Assembly (NCBI GenBank): GCA_016194465.1
Contig: JACQBO010000091.1
Location: 1-6,460, forward strand
From: Candidatus Kerfeldbacteria bacterium
Lineage (GTDB): Bacteria > Patescibacteriota > Patescibacteriia > SBBC01 > CAIJZX01
Length of the DNA stretch: 6,460 nt
Direction: 5' to 3'
Shown here: piece after piece, positions 1-5,625 of the stretch
How positions within the stretch are numbered: the first letter of the stretch is position 1
Layout: every line of letters begins with the position of its first letter
The notes under the pieces: model-generated
What the model saw: the letters and a program-made list of their open reading frames with translations, nothing else
Told to the model about the DNA's origin: nothing
The model's database searches: none
Position numbers and translations under genes: made by a program

Positions 1-101
1 ACGGTAATCTCGCCATCAACCGTGGGAACCGATAAACTTTCTACTGGCCGCCGTAAGACTTCGCGTTCGGGGGTGGTGATGATGAGTTCCAGATGCGCCA
101 T
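1..101 (-). CDS. atpC: ATP synthase F1 subunit epsilon, N-terminal part (runs off the window)
   Basis: Only the first 33 codons and two bases are present. The peptide begins MAHLELIITTPEREVL and continues through RRPVESLSVPTVDGEITV, which is the first beta strands of the epsilon N-terminal beta-sandwich. The usual epsilon pattern is x-L-x-(IV)-(IV)-T-P-E-R-x-(VIL), an acidic-Gly pair, then VLPGH. Epsilon sits at the foot of the central stalk, contacts gamma and the c-ring, and in many bacteria restrains ATP hydrolysis through its C-terminal helices, which lie outside this window. The ATG at 101 follows the stop of the upstream small gene by 2 nt (TAA-GG-ATG), so translation is probably coupled. 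It is last of the recognised atp genes, the normal place for atpC, but here two extra genes separate it from atpD. Identification is firm for a fragment this short because of both the motif and the context. Confidence 0.9.
   Translation of the reverse strand, partial: MAHLELIITTPEREVLRRPVESLSVPTVDGEIT
60..88. repeat. direct repeat, copy 1 (inside atpC)
   Basis: Starts TTCGCGTTCGGG on the plus strand and lies in the atpC N-terminus. It matches 520-548 with two mismatches in 29 bases. The 460-bp unit between the copies carries the coiled-coil gene. Confidence 0.8.
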
Positions 102-103
102 CC

Positions 104-415
104 TTATGGTCGTAACTCCTGTTCCGTGGCCACGCCTTTGTGAACCAGAATATACGCCATTCGATCAGTTCGCGCCCGAAGGAGAATAAGCTCATCATGA
201 TCCTTGGTGTGTAATTGAGTCAGACCATCAACAGAGTCCGTCAATTGTCTCAACTGGTCGCGAGTTTCACGCAAATCATGAATAATCGGCCGCAGGTCAT
301 CTTTGGTGGCCACGACACCAAAAAGTTTAGTCATCGTCGTGTCGAAGTAGGATTGTGTTAACGCTTGCTCTGGCATATATGAAACTCTTCCCGCCACCGG
401 GATTGTCATGTTCAT
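104..415 (-). CDS. small coiled-coil protein of unknown function, between atpD and atpC
   Basis: A 103-residue hydrophilic protein that I do not recognise as a named family. After a short N-terminal stretch (MNMTIPVAGR) comes an ATKDDL motif at about residues 36-41. It is followed by a charged amphipathic helix at about 41-90 (LRPIIHDLRETRDQLRQL and on through DELILLRARTDRM) with leucine or isoleucine at near-heptad spacing, so a coiled coil is likely. There is no signal peptide or membrane segment. Short proteins with an 'ATKxDL' start and a single coiled coil are common in small-genome bacteria and have no known role. The start at 415 is chosen over an in-frame ATG at 514 because it forms an ATGA overlap with the upstream stop and leaves out 33 residues that overlap that gene in another frame; an ATG at 409 is also possible. 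It ends 2 nt before atpC, so it is co-translated with epsilon. A link to ATP synthase is inferred from position only. Confidence 0.65.
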   Translation of the reverse strand: MNMTIPVAGRVSYMPEQALTQSYFDTTMTKLFGVVATKDDLRPIIHDLRETRDQLRQLTDSVDGLTQLHTKDHDELILLRARTDRMAYILVHKGVATEQELRP

Positions 416-783
416 TGTAACAGAAAAATGTTCCTTGTCAAGGACGGGTGATACGACAAGACAGCGACAGCACCTTCGGCTGCCAAAACCGTAAGGCTCA
501 CCATTGGTGGACACAAAATTTCGCGTTCGGGAGTGGTGGTGATGAGTTTAAGGCTACTTATGAAGATTTTTTTCTTGGTCACGGTCTTGACAATCCACAT
601 AATGATAATATATGGGGCAATAACCACTAATGCCAACGCTACAAAACGCATGGGTAAGTAATAAGCTGCTTTTGCGGTTTGAATCGAATCCGGGATGGCA
701 AAGGATAAGTATAAAGCTGATAAAATCCAATATGTGATCTGAAATGCTTTGATTCCGCGGCTTTTGCGATTTGGTTCATTCAT
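412..783 (-). CDS. two-TM membrane protein fused to an epsilon-subunit fragment
   Basis: A 123-residue ORF with two parts. Residues 1-75 look like a small membrane protein: a basic N-terminus (MNEPNRKSRGIK), hydrophobic segments at about 13-31 and 43-67, then a TKKK stop-transfer-like cluster. From residue 78 the sequence LKLITTTPEREILCPP matches the start of AtpC (LELIITTPEREVLRRP). The similarity continues through a Gly-aligned turn to VLSYHPSL, which lines up with the usual epsilon VLPGHxPL, and the frame then closes. Only about half of an epsilon beta-sandwich is present, so this tail is unlikely to fold as epsilon. It lies 33 nt after atpD and overlaps the next gene by ATGA. Base composition at 541-780 is about 39% GC, lower than the atp genes. 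I read it as a foreign small membrane-protein gene joined to a duplicated atpC remnant; whether the fusion is functional is unknown. Confidence 0.55.
   Translation of the reverse strand: MNEPNRKSRGIKAFQITYWILSALYLSFAIPDSIQTAKAAYYLPMRFVALALVVIAPYIIIMWIVKTVTKKKIFISSLKLITTTPEREILCPPMVSLTVLAAEGAVAVLSYHPSLTRNIFLLQ
439..552 (-). pseudogene. degenerate partial copy of atpC (codons for the epsilon N-terminus)
   Basis: This stretch encodes residues 78-115 of the fused membrane protein. Of the 31 positions comparable with the real AtpC start, about 16 are identical, including the run TTPERE. On the DNA, plus-strand 520-548 matches 60-88 at 27 of 29 bases, an offset of exactly 460 bp, and similarity decays on both sides. 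The copy lacks its own start codon and the second half of the beta domain. It is best explained as the remnant of a partial tandem duplication of atpC, now serving as the tail of another ORF. Confidence 0.7.
520..548. repeat. direct repeat, copy 2 (inside the epsilon-like tail)
   Basis: Partner of 60-88, same orientation, 27 of 29 bases identical. It lies in the same reading frame of the epsilon-like peptide, so both DNA and protein similarity point to common descent rather than chance. Confidence 0.8.
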
Positions 784-816
784 AAAAAGTACTAATAATT
801 AGTCAGTCAAATAAAG

Positions 817-2217
817 TTATGAGGTGCGGACTGAATCAATCGTCCCCTTCATATAGAAACTCTGCTCTGGCACGTTATCGTGCTTCCCATCCAAAATTTC
901 CTTGAAGCCGCGAATCGTTTCGGCCAGGGAAACATACTGTCCTTTGACCCCGGTAAAGACTTCGGCCACGAAAAATGGTTGCGACAAGAACTTTTGGATT
1001 TTTCGCGCCCGAGCCACTGTTTGCTTGTCTTTGTCGCTCAGTTCTTCGACACCGAGAATGGCAATAATGTCCTGCAAGTCTTTGTAGCGCTGAAGGACTT
1101 TTTGCACCCCGCGAGCTACTTGGTAGTGTTCTTCGCCAACCACCAGGGGGTCAAGAATCGTGGAGGACGAGTCGAGCGGGTCGACGGCCGGGTAAAGTCC
1201 GAGTTCAGTCAAGGCACGGGATAACACCACCGTCGAGTCAAGATGACCGAACGTCGTGGCTGGAGCTGGGTCAGTCAAGTCATCGGCTGGCACATATACC
1301 GCTTGCACCGAAGTGATCGAGCCTTTTTGGGTGGAGGTAATCCGCTCTTGCAAAGCACCCATTTCTTCGGCCAGGTTTGGTTGGTAGCCGACCGCGGAGG
1401 GAATCCGGCCAAGCAAGGCCGACACCTCGGAACCAGCTTGGGTAAATCGGAAAATGTTGTCGATGAAGAGCAGCACATCTTTGCCTTCCTGATCGCGGAA
1501 GTATTCGGCCATGGTCAGTCCAGTCAAACCAACCCGTTGCCGGGCACCTGGTGGTTCATTCATTTGTCCAAAAACGAGAGCCGTTTTGTCTAAGACTCCA
1601 GACTCTTTCATTTCATGGTAGAGGTCATTGCCTTCACGGGTCCGTTCACCGACGCCAGCAAACACTGAGTAACCGCCGTGCTCGGCGGCAATGTTCCGAA
1701 TGAGCTCCGTGATAACGACAGTTTTACCGACGCCAGCGCCACCGAATAAACCAACTTTGCCTCCTTTCACAAAGGGACAGATCAAATCGATCACTTTAAT
1801 CCCAGTTTCAAACACTTCGGCTTTGACGGATTGATCGGTAAAAGCTGGGGCTGGCCGGTGAATGGGCAGGGTCAGTTCGGTGGGCATGCTTTCTTTACCA
1901 TCAATCGCCTGGCCGATGACATTGACCATCCGGCCGAGTGTTTTTGGGCCGACCGGGACGCTGATCGGATGACCAGAGTCCGTCGCTTGCTGTCCGCGGG
2001 CCAAGCCATCGGTTGAAGACATGGCTACCGTCCGGACCACGTTGGCACCGAGATGTTGCTGCACTTCTAAAATCAGTGGTTCTTGATTCGGACGATCAAC
2101 ACGAAGCGCATTGAGGATCGTCGGCAGGTGTTCGTCAAATTTGACGTCAACCACGGGGCCAATAATTTGGTGAATGGAGCCAGTCATAGGAGGTGTTTTC
2201 TTCATAGCATTAAGCAT
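817..2217 (-). CDS. atpD: ATP synthase F1 subunit beta (catalytic)
   Basis: A 466-residue beta subunit, the catalytic part of the F1 hexamer that makes ATP from ADP and phosphate at the alpha-beta interfaces. The N-terminal beta-barrel begins at IIGPVVDVKF. The Walker A loop GGAGVGKT is at residues 159-166, the catalytic glutamate in GVGERTREG at E191, the Walker B region LLFIDNIFRFTQ at about 249-260, and the alpha/beta signature PAVDPLDSSS at 343-352. The lever motif, classically DELSEED, reads EELSDKD at 391-397, with a lysine in place of an acidic residue. Length is normal for the family. The frame opens at ATG 2217, 8 nt inside atpG. An ATG at 2205 (residue 5), 4 nt after the atpG stop, and one at 2187 (residue 11), which matches the usual N-terminal length, are real alternatives. 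None has a Shine-Dalgarno sequence. Confidence 0.98.
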   Translation of the reverse strand: MLNAMKKTPPMTGSIHQIIGPVVDVKFDEHLPTILNALRVDRPNQEPLILEVQQHLGANVVRTVAMSSTDGLARGQQATDSGHPISVPVGPKTLGRMVNVIGQAIDGKESMPTELTLPIHRPAPAFTDQSVKAEVFETGIKVIDLICPFVKGGKVGLFGGAGVGKTVVITELIRNIAAEHGGYSVFAGVGERTREGNDLYHEMKESGVLDKTALVFGQMNEPPGARQRVGLTGLTMAEYFRDQEGKDVLLFIDNIFRFTQAGSEVSALLGRIPSAVGYQPNLAEEMGALQERITSTQKGSITSVQAVYVPADDLTDPAPATTFGHLDSTVVLSRALTELGLYPAVDPLDSSSTILDPLVVGEEHYQVARGVQKVLQRYKDLQDIIAILGVEELSDKDKQTVARARKIQKFLSQPFFVAEVFTGVKGQYVSLAETIRGFKEILDGKHDNVPEQSFYMKGTIDSVRTS

Positions 2218-3148
2218 TCTCTAAAGCGGCACGGCCAGCCGAAATTTCCGCCAGGTCTTGGGTAATGGCGGCTTGGCGCGCCTGGGTAAACGTCAGGGTC
2301 AGTCCATCAATCAGGTCATTGGCGGCATCCGAGGCGTTCCGCATGGCTACCATCCGGGCGGCGTGTTCAGCCGCGTTCGTTTCCAGAACGGCGCGGAAAA
2401 TTTGCATCTCCACCAGGCGCGGCAACAAGGCATCGAGCACGATATCCGCGTCGGGTTCAAACAGATATTCAAACGCTCGCTCTTCGGCAGCCTCTTCGGC
2501 TACGATACCTTCTCGTTCGGTTTTGGAAATGATACCAGACTGGCCAGTAGAAAAAGCTTCGGCGGTCAAAGGAAGGACTTGGCGGATGGCGGGACGTTGG
2601 ACGAGTGACGAAACGAAATCCATGAACCCGACGATCACCCGGTCGTAGGTGCCGCTGGTAAATCCATCGATCACCAGCTTGGCCATCGGCCGCACTTCGG
2701 CCGCATCGAGCGTAATATCTTGCTTCATGAACTCGGCGGCAATCTCGTGCCCGTGCTGGAAAAAAATGGCCCGGCTTTTCGTGCCCATAATGACCGTATC
2801 CACCTCGGCCACGTTGGCTGTTTTGAATTCTTGAATATACTTGGACACGGCGGAGACGATCTGGGCATTAAATCCGCCGACCAGGCCCCGATTCGAAGCG
2901 ATAAGAATCACGGCGATTTTTTTCAGCGGCGTGGTCGCCCGCAACAAGGGATGACGATCTGGTTCTGTCCGCTTGGCCAAATTCAAGAGCATATCCCAAG
3001 CCCGATTGGCGTATGGTCGTGTCCCCACGACCGCCTGGCTGGCTTTGCGCATCTTGGCGCTGGCTACCAGTTCCATCGCCTTGGTGATCTTACGCGTATT
3101 TTGGACCGAGCGGATCCGTTGGTTGATGTCGCGAGTGGCGGCTGGCAT
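2210..3148 (-). CDS. atpG: ATP synthase F1 subunit gamma (central stalk)
   Basis: A 312-residue gamma subunit, the rotating central stalk linking the c-ring to the alpha3beta3 head. The N-terminal helix carries the family pattern RIRSVQNTRKITKAMELVAS at 11-30, followed by AKMRKA. The central Rossmann-like domain has SNRGLVGGFNAQ at 85-96 (usually SDRGLCGGFN). The C-terminal helix has NASDAANDLIDGLTL at 271-285 and ARQAAITQDLAEISAGRAAL at about 290-309. It is slightly longer than the usual 285-295 residues. The extra length appears to be in the acidic stretch around 198-232 (TEREGIVAEEAAEERAFEYL). The ATG at 3148 directly follows the 3' arm of a 14-bp inverted repeat, so its initiation may be controlled by RNA folding. 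The stop lies within the first codons of the atpD frame. Confidence 0.98.
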   Translation of the reverse strand: MPAATRDINQRIRSVQNTRKITKAMELVASAKMRKASQAVVGTRPYANRAWDMLLNLAKRTEPDRHPLLRATTPLKKIAVILIASNRGLVGGFNAQIVSAVSKYIQEFKTANVAEVDTVIMGTKSRAIFFQHGHEIAAEFMKQDITLDAAEVRPMAKLVIDGFTSGTYDRVIVGFMDFVSSLVQRPAIRQVLPLTAEAFSTGQSGIISKTEREGIVAEEAAEERAFEYLFEPDADIVLDALLPRLVEMQIFRAVLETNAAEHAARMVAMRNASDAANDLIDGLTLTFTQARQAAITQDLAEISAGRAALENA

Positions 3149-3244
3149 CCGTTAGAGATTTAACGAATTCATGGGTGTAGATTTGCGCGATAACATGATG
3201 GATACTTGGAAAGCGGTAAACGAAAAATGATAAATCTCTAACGG
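3149..3244. repeat. perfect 14-bp inverted repeat bounding the atpA-atpG gap
   Basis: CCGTTAGAGATTTA at 3149-3162 is the exact reverse complement of TAAATCTCTAACGG at 3231-3244, with 68 nt between. In the mRNA one arm starts just after the atpA stop and the other ends immediately before the atpG ATG. It could fold as a long-loop stem covering the atpG initiation region, or be the terminal inverted repeats of a roughly 96-bp miniature element. No clear target-site duplication is visible. Confidence 0.75.
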
Positions 3245-3250
3245 GAGCAT
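3152..3250 (-). CDS. possible 32-residue coupled small ORF between atpA and atpG
   Basis: Its ATG overlaps the atpA stop as TAATG, and its TAA ends 3 nt before the atpG ATG (TAACGGATG), so it fills the whole gap. The peptide begins MLPLEIYHFSFTAFQ and ends MNSLNL, with no recognisable domain. Both ends of the ORF lie in the inverted-repeat arms. It may act as a translational bridge: ribosomes reading it would open the stem that otherwise occludes the atpG start. It could equally be a by-chance frame in an inserted element. No Shine-Dalgarno sequence is visible. Confidence 0.3.
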   Translation of the reverse strand: MLPLEIYHFSFTAFQVSIMLSRKSTPMNSLNL

Positions 3251-4743
3251 TAGCGGGTCTCCTGATACTTCGTCAACAACGACTTGAGGTCAGCTTCAAG
3301 CGCGTCAGTCATTTCTCCGCTCTCGGCCAGCACCGCCAGCCAGGTCGCGCCGTGCCGTTCCAGATAACTATGAAAGTCCGCTTCCCAAGGCCCGATCACT
3401 TCCGGTTCAACCTGGTCGAGATAACCATTATTCGCCGCATACAGAATCGCTACCTGCTGCGCCATGGAGAGCGGTCGGTACTGGCCTTGCTTCAGCACTT
3501 CGGTTATCCGGCGGCCCCGGTCAAGCTGTTCCCGAGTCGTCGCGTCAAGATCAGAGCCGAATTGAGCGAAGGCGGCCAGTTCGCGATACTGCGCCAAGGC
3601 CAAGCGGATTTTTCCGGCCACTTTTTTCATGGCCTTCGTCTGGGCGGCCGAACCAACCCGGGACACGGACAATCCGGCGTTCACGGCCGGCCGAATACCC
3701 TGATAAAACAAATCTGATTCTAAGTAAATCTGGCCGTCGGTAATGGAAATCACATTGGTCGGGATATAGGCGGAGACGTCACCCGCCTGCGTTTCAATGA
3801 TCGGCAAGGCCGTCAATGATCCTCCACCATTCTCTTTGTTCAGCCGGGCGGCACGCTCCAAAAGTCGAGAATGGACATAGAAAATATCACCGGGGTAGGC
3901 TTCGCGGCCTGGTGGACGCCGCAGGAGGAGAGAAACTTGACGATAGGCCCAGGCGTGTTTGGAAAGATCATCGTACACGATCAGCACGTCCTTGCCTTGG
4001 TCCATAAAATATTCGCCCATGGCGCACCCGGCATAGGGCGCAATATAGGACAACGCCGCTGGATCTGAAGCCCCAGCCAGCAAGACCGTCGTATACTCCA
4101 TCGCGCCGGCTGCTTCAAGTTTAGCAATGATGCGCGCGACTTTGGACTCTTTCTGGCCAATGGCCACGTAGATACAGAGCACATCCTGGCCTTTTTGGTT
4201 GATGATCGTATCGACCGCAATGGCCGTCTTGCCGGTTTGCCGATCACCAATGATCAATTCGCGTTGGCCACGGCCAATCGGGATCATGGCGTCGATTGAT
4301 TTGATTCCGGTTTGCAGCGGTCTGTTGACCGACTGCCGAGTAATAACGCCCGGCGCAATTCGTTCAACTGGATAAAAAGATTCGGTCGACACTGGACCTT
4401 GTCCATCAACCGGCTGGCCCAGCGGGTTGATGACCCGGCCGATGACCGCTGGTCCAACCGGGACTTGAAGAATCTTGCCGGTGGCCTTGACGGTCTGCCC
4501 CTGAGCAATGCCTACCGTGTCACCAAGGATCATCGCCCCAATCGAGTCTTCTTCGAGGTTGAGGGCCACGCCAAACGTGCCGTTGGCGAATTCCACCATT
4601 TCTTGTGACTGGACGCGGCTGAGTCCGCTCAAGCGGGCAATACCATCCCCAACTTCAAGCACGGTGCCAACATGAGCCGTGGCCGTGGTCGGCTGAAAAC
4701 CGGCAATTTCTTTCGCGAGGATATCGACGATACTTTCAGGCAT
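3250..4743 (-). CDS. atpA: ATP synthase F1 subunit alpha
   Basis: A 497-residue alpha subunit, the non-catalytic nucleotide-binding partner of beta in the F1 head. The N-terminal beta-barrel includes HVGTVLEVGDGIARLSGL at 24-41. The Walker A loop GDRQTGKT is at 166-173, the Walker B region VLIVYDDLSKHA at about 253-264, and the LLLRRPPGREAYPGD segment at 272-286. The alpha/beta signature PAVNAGLSVS is at 352-361, followed by the arginine finger R362 in SRVGSAAQ, which completes the catalytic site of beta. Length is close to the family's usual 500-510. The start at 4743 lies 11 nt after the atpH stop. No Shine-Dalgarno sequence precedes it (the bases just upstream are CATTCCCC), so it probably depends on coupling to atpH. 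Nothing is truncated or missing. Confidence 0.98.
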   Translation of the reverse strand: MPESIVDILAKEIAGFQPTTATAHVGTVLEVGDGIARLSGLSRVQSQEMVEFANGTFGVALNLEEDSIGAMILGDTVGIAQGQTVKATGKILQVPVGPAVIGRVINPLGQPVDGQGPVSTESFYPVERIAPGVITRQSVNRPLQTGIKSIDAMIPIGRGQRELIIGDRQTGKTAIAVDTIINQKGQDVLCIYVAIGQKESKVARIIAKLEAAGAMEYTTVLLAGASDPAALSYIAPYAGCAMGEYFMDQGKDVLIVYDDLSKHAWAYRQVSLLLRRPPGREAYPGDIFYVHSRLLERAARLNKENGGGSLTALPIIETQAGDVSAYIPTNVISITDGQIYLESDLFYQGIRPAVNAGLSVSRVGSAAQTKAMKKVAGKIRLALAQYRELAAFAQFGSDLDATTREQLDRGRRITEVLKQGQYRPLSMAQQVAILYAANNGYLDQVEPEVIGPWEADFHSYLERHGATWLAVLAESGEMTDALEADLKSLLTKYQETR

Positions 4744-4754
4744 GGGGAATGTGG

Positions 4755-5141
4755 CTAACGGAGTAAATGGGTTCGAAGTTGGTTCAAACGACCAGCAATC
4801 GAGCCATCAATCAGTTCATCGCCGATCAAGATTTTCAGTCCTCCCATCAAGGCCGGGTCATGGTGGACGATCAACGACAGCGAGGGGTAGTGGGATTTTA
4901 CCAGGGTAGCAATCGGCAATTCTGCTGCCGGCACCGCCGACCAGACCTCGACCGAGGTCCGACCCGCCGCTTCATTTTCAATCAGGCGGAGGTGGTTCAG
5001 GATCCCCGGTAGTAGTTTCAAAGCGCGGTGACGGCGGAGCATGGTCATGAAATTATCCACCAAAGCCCCACCAGAAATTGTGCTTTCTGATTGTGCCTGT
5101 CGGAGAATGGTGGCGTACTGAAGTGGGGCGAGACGGCGCAT
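4755..5141 (-). CDS. atpH: ATP synthase subunit delta (OSCP-like), short form
   Basis: Delta joins the top of the F1 head to the b-subunit peripheral stalk. The diagnostic part is the C-terminus: HHDPALMGGLKILIGDELID at 93-112 followed by GSIAGRLNQL, matching the family pattern DPxLxGGxxIxxGDxxxDGSxxxxLxxL. The N-terminal helical domain starts as RRLAPLQYATILRQA, where YA matches the common Y-A-x-A-L. At 128 residues the protein is well below the usual 175-180, and the loss falls in the N-terminal alpha-helical domain. Short delta forms also occur in small-genome bacteria. The start at 5141 is chosen because LAPLQYA is the expected beginning and it lies 2 nt after the stop of the HD gene (TAA-CT-ATG). 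An in-frame ATG at 5207 would add 22 residues unlike delta and overlap the HD gene by 64 nt. Confidence 0.92.
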   Translation of the reverse strand: MRRLAPLQYATILRQAQSESTISGGALVDNFMTMLRRHRALKLLPGILNHLRLIENEAAGRTSVEVWSAVPAAELPIATLVKSHYPSLSLIVHHDPALMGGLKILIGDELIDGSIAGRLNQLRTHLLR

Positions 5142-5143
5142 AG

Positions 5144-5623
5144 TTATGACGGTCCGTACACGAGTTCGTGCATGTGCTCCCGAGTGGAGAGCTTCAAGCT
5201 TTGCCAAGCATCCACCACATAGGTCAGATTATCCGCCACCCAAACAATCCAGGCTTCTCGCGATCGCGGCCGCTTCCGGCCCCAGGGCCACATGTGTGTC
5301 CGGATGGCGCTCAGGACCTCTGGAGATTCGCCATAGTTTTTAGCCGCTTCCACCGACTGCCGAAAATGGTGCGTATCCGGATCAATCAGCCGGCGGAAAT
5401 GCGGATGGGTCTCGTGATACCAGTCATGAAGAAACCCTGCCCGGGCCGTCACGGTCACGTTGGCGTGGGTCAACACTGCGAGACGGTATGCCAGTTTGCC
5501 AACCGCATAACAATGGACAAAACGGCTGCGTCGGAAATGATGGGCCTCGGCCCGATGTAATTCTAAAATATCGGGGTGCTGGAGTAAGTCGCGGATATAG
5601 TGTTCGTAGGTAGTAACCCGCAT
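5144..5623 (-). CDS. HD-domain phosphohydrolase-like protein inside the atp operon
   Basis: A 159-residue soluble protein with the metal-binding pattern of the HD superfamily: H37 in RFVHCYAV, the H66-D67 pair in RAGFLHDWYH, and D131 in WVADNLTYVVDAW. Additional histidines at 70, 85-86 and 110 (RTHMWPWG) could also bind metal. The order (F/V)-H-C, then AxxGLLHD(F/W)xxxxxH, then H-M-W-P, then V-x-x-(V/A)-D-K/N resembles a group of small uncharacterised HD proteins best known to me from Clostridia. HD proteins usually hydrolyse phosphate esters, including nucleotides and cyclic or alarmone nucleotides; the substrate here is unknown. Its ATG lies 2 nt after the atpF stop and its TAA 2 nt before the atpH start, so it is locked into the translation chain. 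The metal ligands look intact, so it is probably active. A role tied to ATP synthase or to nucleotide state is inference from position. Confidence 0.8.
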   Translation of the reverse strand: MRVTTYEHYIRDLLQHPDILELHRAEAHHFRRSRFVHCYAVGKLAYRLAVLTHANVTVTARAGFLHDWYHETHPHFRRLIDPDTHHFRQSVEAAKNYGESPEVLSAIRTHMWPWGRKRPRSREAWIVWVADNLTYVVDAWQSLKLSTREHMHELVYGPS

Positions 5624-5625
5624 GG

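Noticed and set aside
416..514. Extended start of the coiled-coil gene at 514
   Set aside because: The extra 33 residues are a cysteine- and arginine-rich out-of-frame reading of the epsilon-like tail; the ATGA overlap at 415 is more plausible.
782..810. Promoter-like pair on the minus strand: TTGACT, 17 nt, TTTTAT before the two-TM gene
   Set aside because: The -35 match is good, but the -10 has only 4 of 6 bases and overlaps the gene's start codon, so the gene would lie partly upstream of its own transcript start. In an AT-rich spacer this is expected by chance.
880..1593. Long plus-strand open frames over atpD, and similar ones over atpG, atpA and the HD gene
   Set aside because: They lie wholly antisense to strongly conserved genes, show no recognisable domains, and are explained by the codon use of the real genes.
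2188..2195. Perfect Shine-Dalgarno-like AGGAGGTG on the plus strand
   Set aside because: It is on the non-coding strand within the atpD start region. The mRNA reads CACCUCCU, which cannot act as a ribosome binding site, and no plus-strand gene follows.
3156..3227. Plus-strand peptide reading NEFMGVDLRDNMMDTWKAVNEK in the atpA-atpG gap
   Set aside because: The frame is short, preceded by a stop, and has no neighbouring plus-strand gene or recognisable homology, so it is not supported as a gene.
5142..5207. Extended atpH start at 5207
   Set aside because: The added 22 residues do not resemble delta and would overlap most of the end of the HD gene; the ATG at 5141 fits both the family start and the 2-nt junction.
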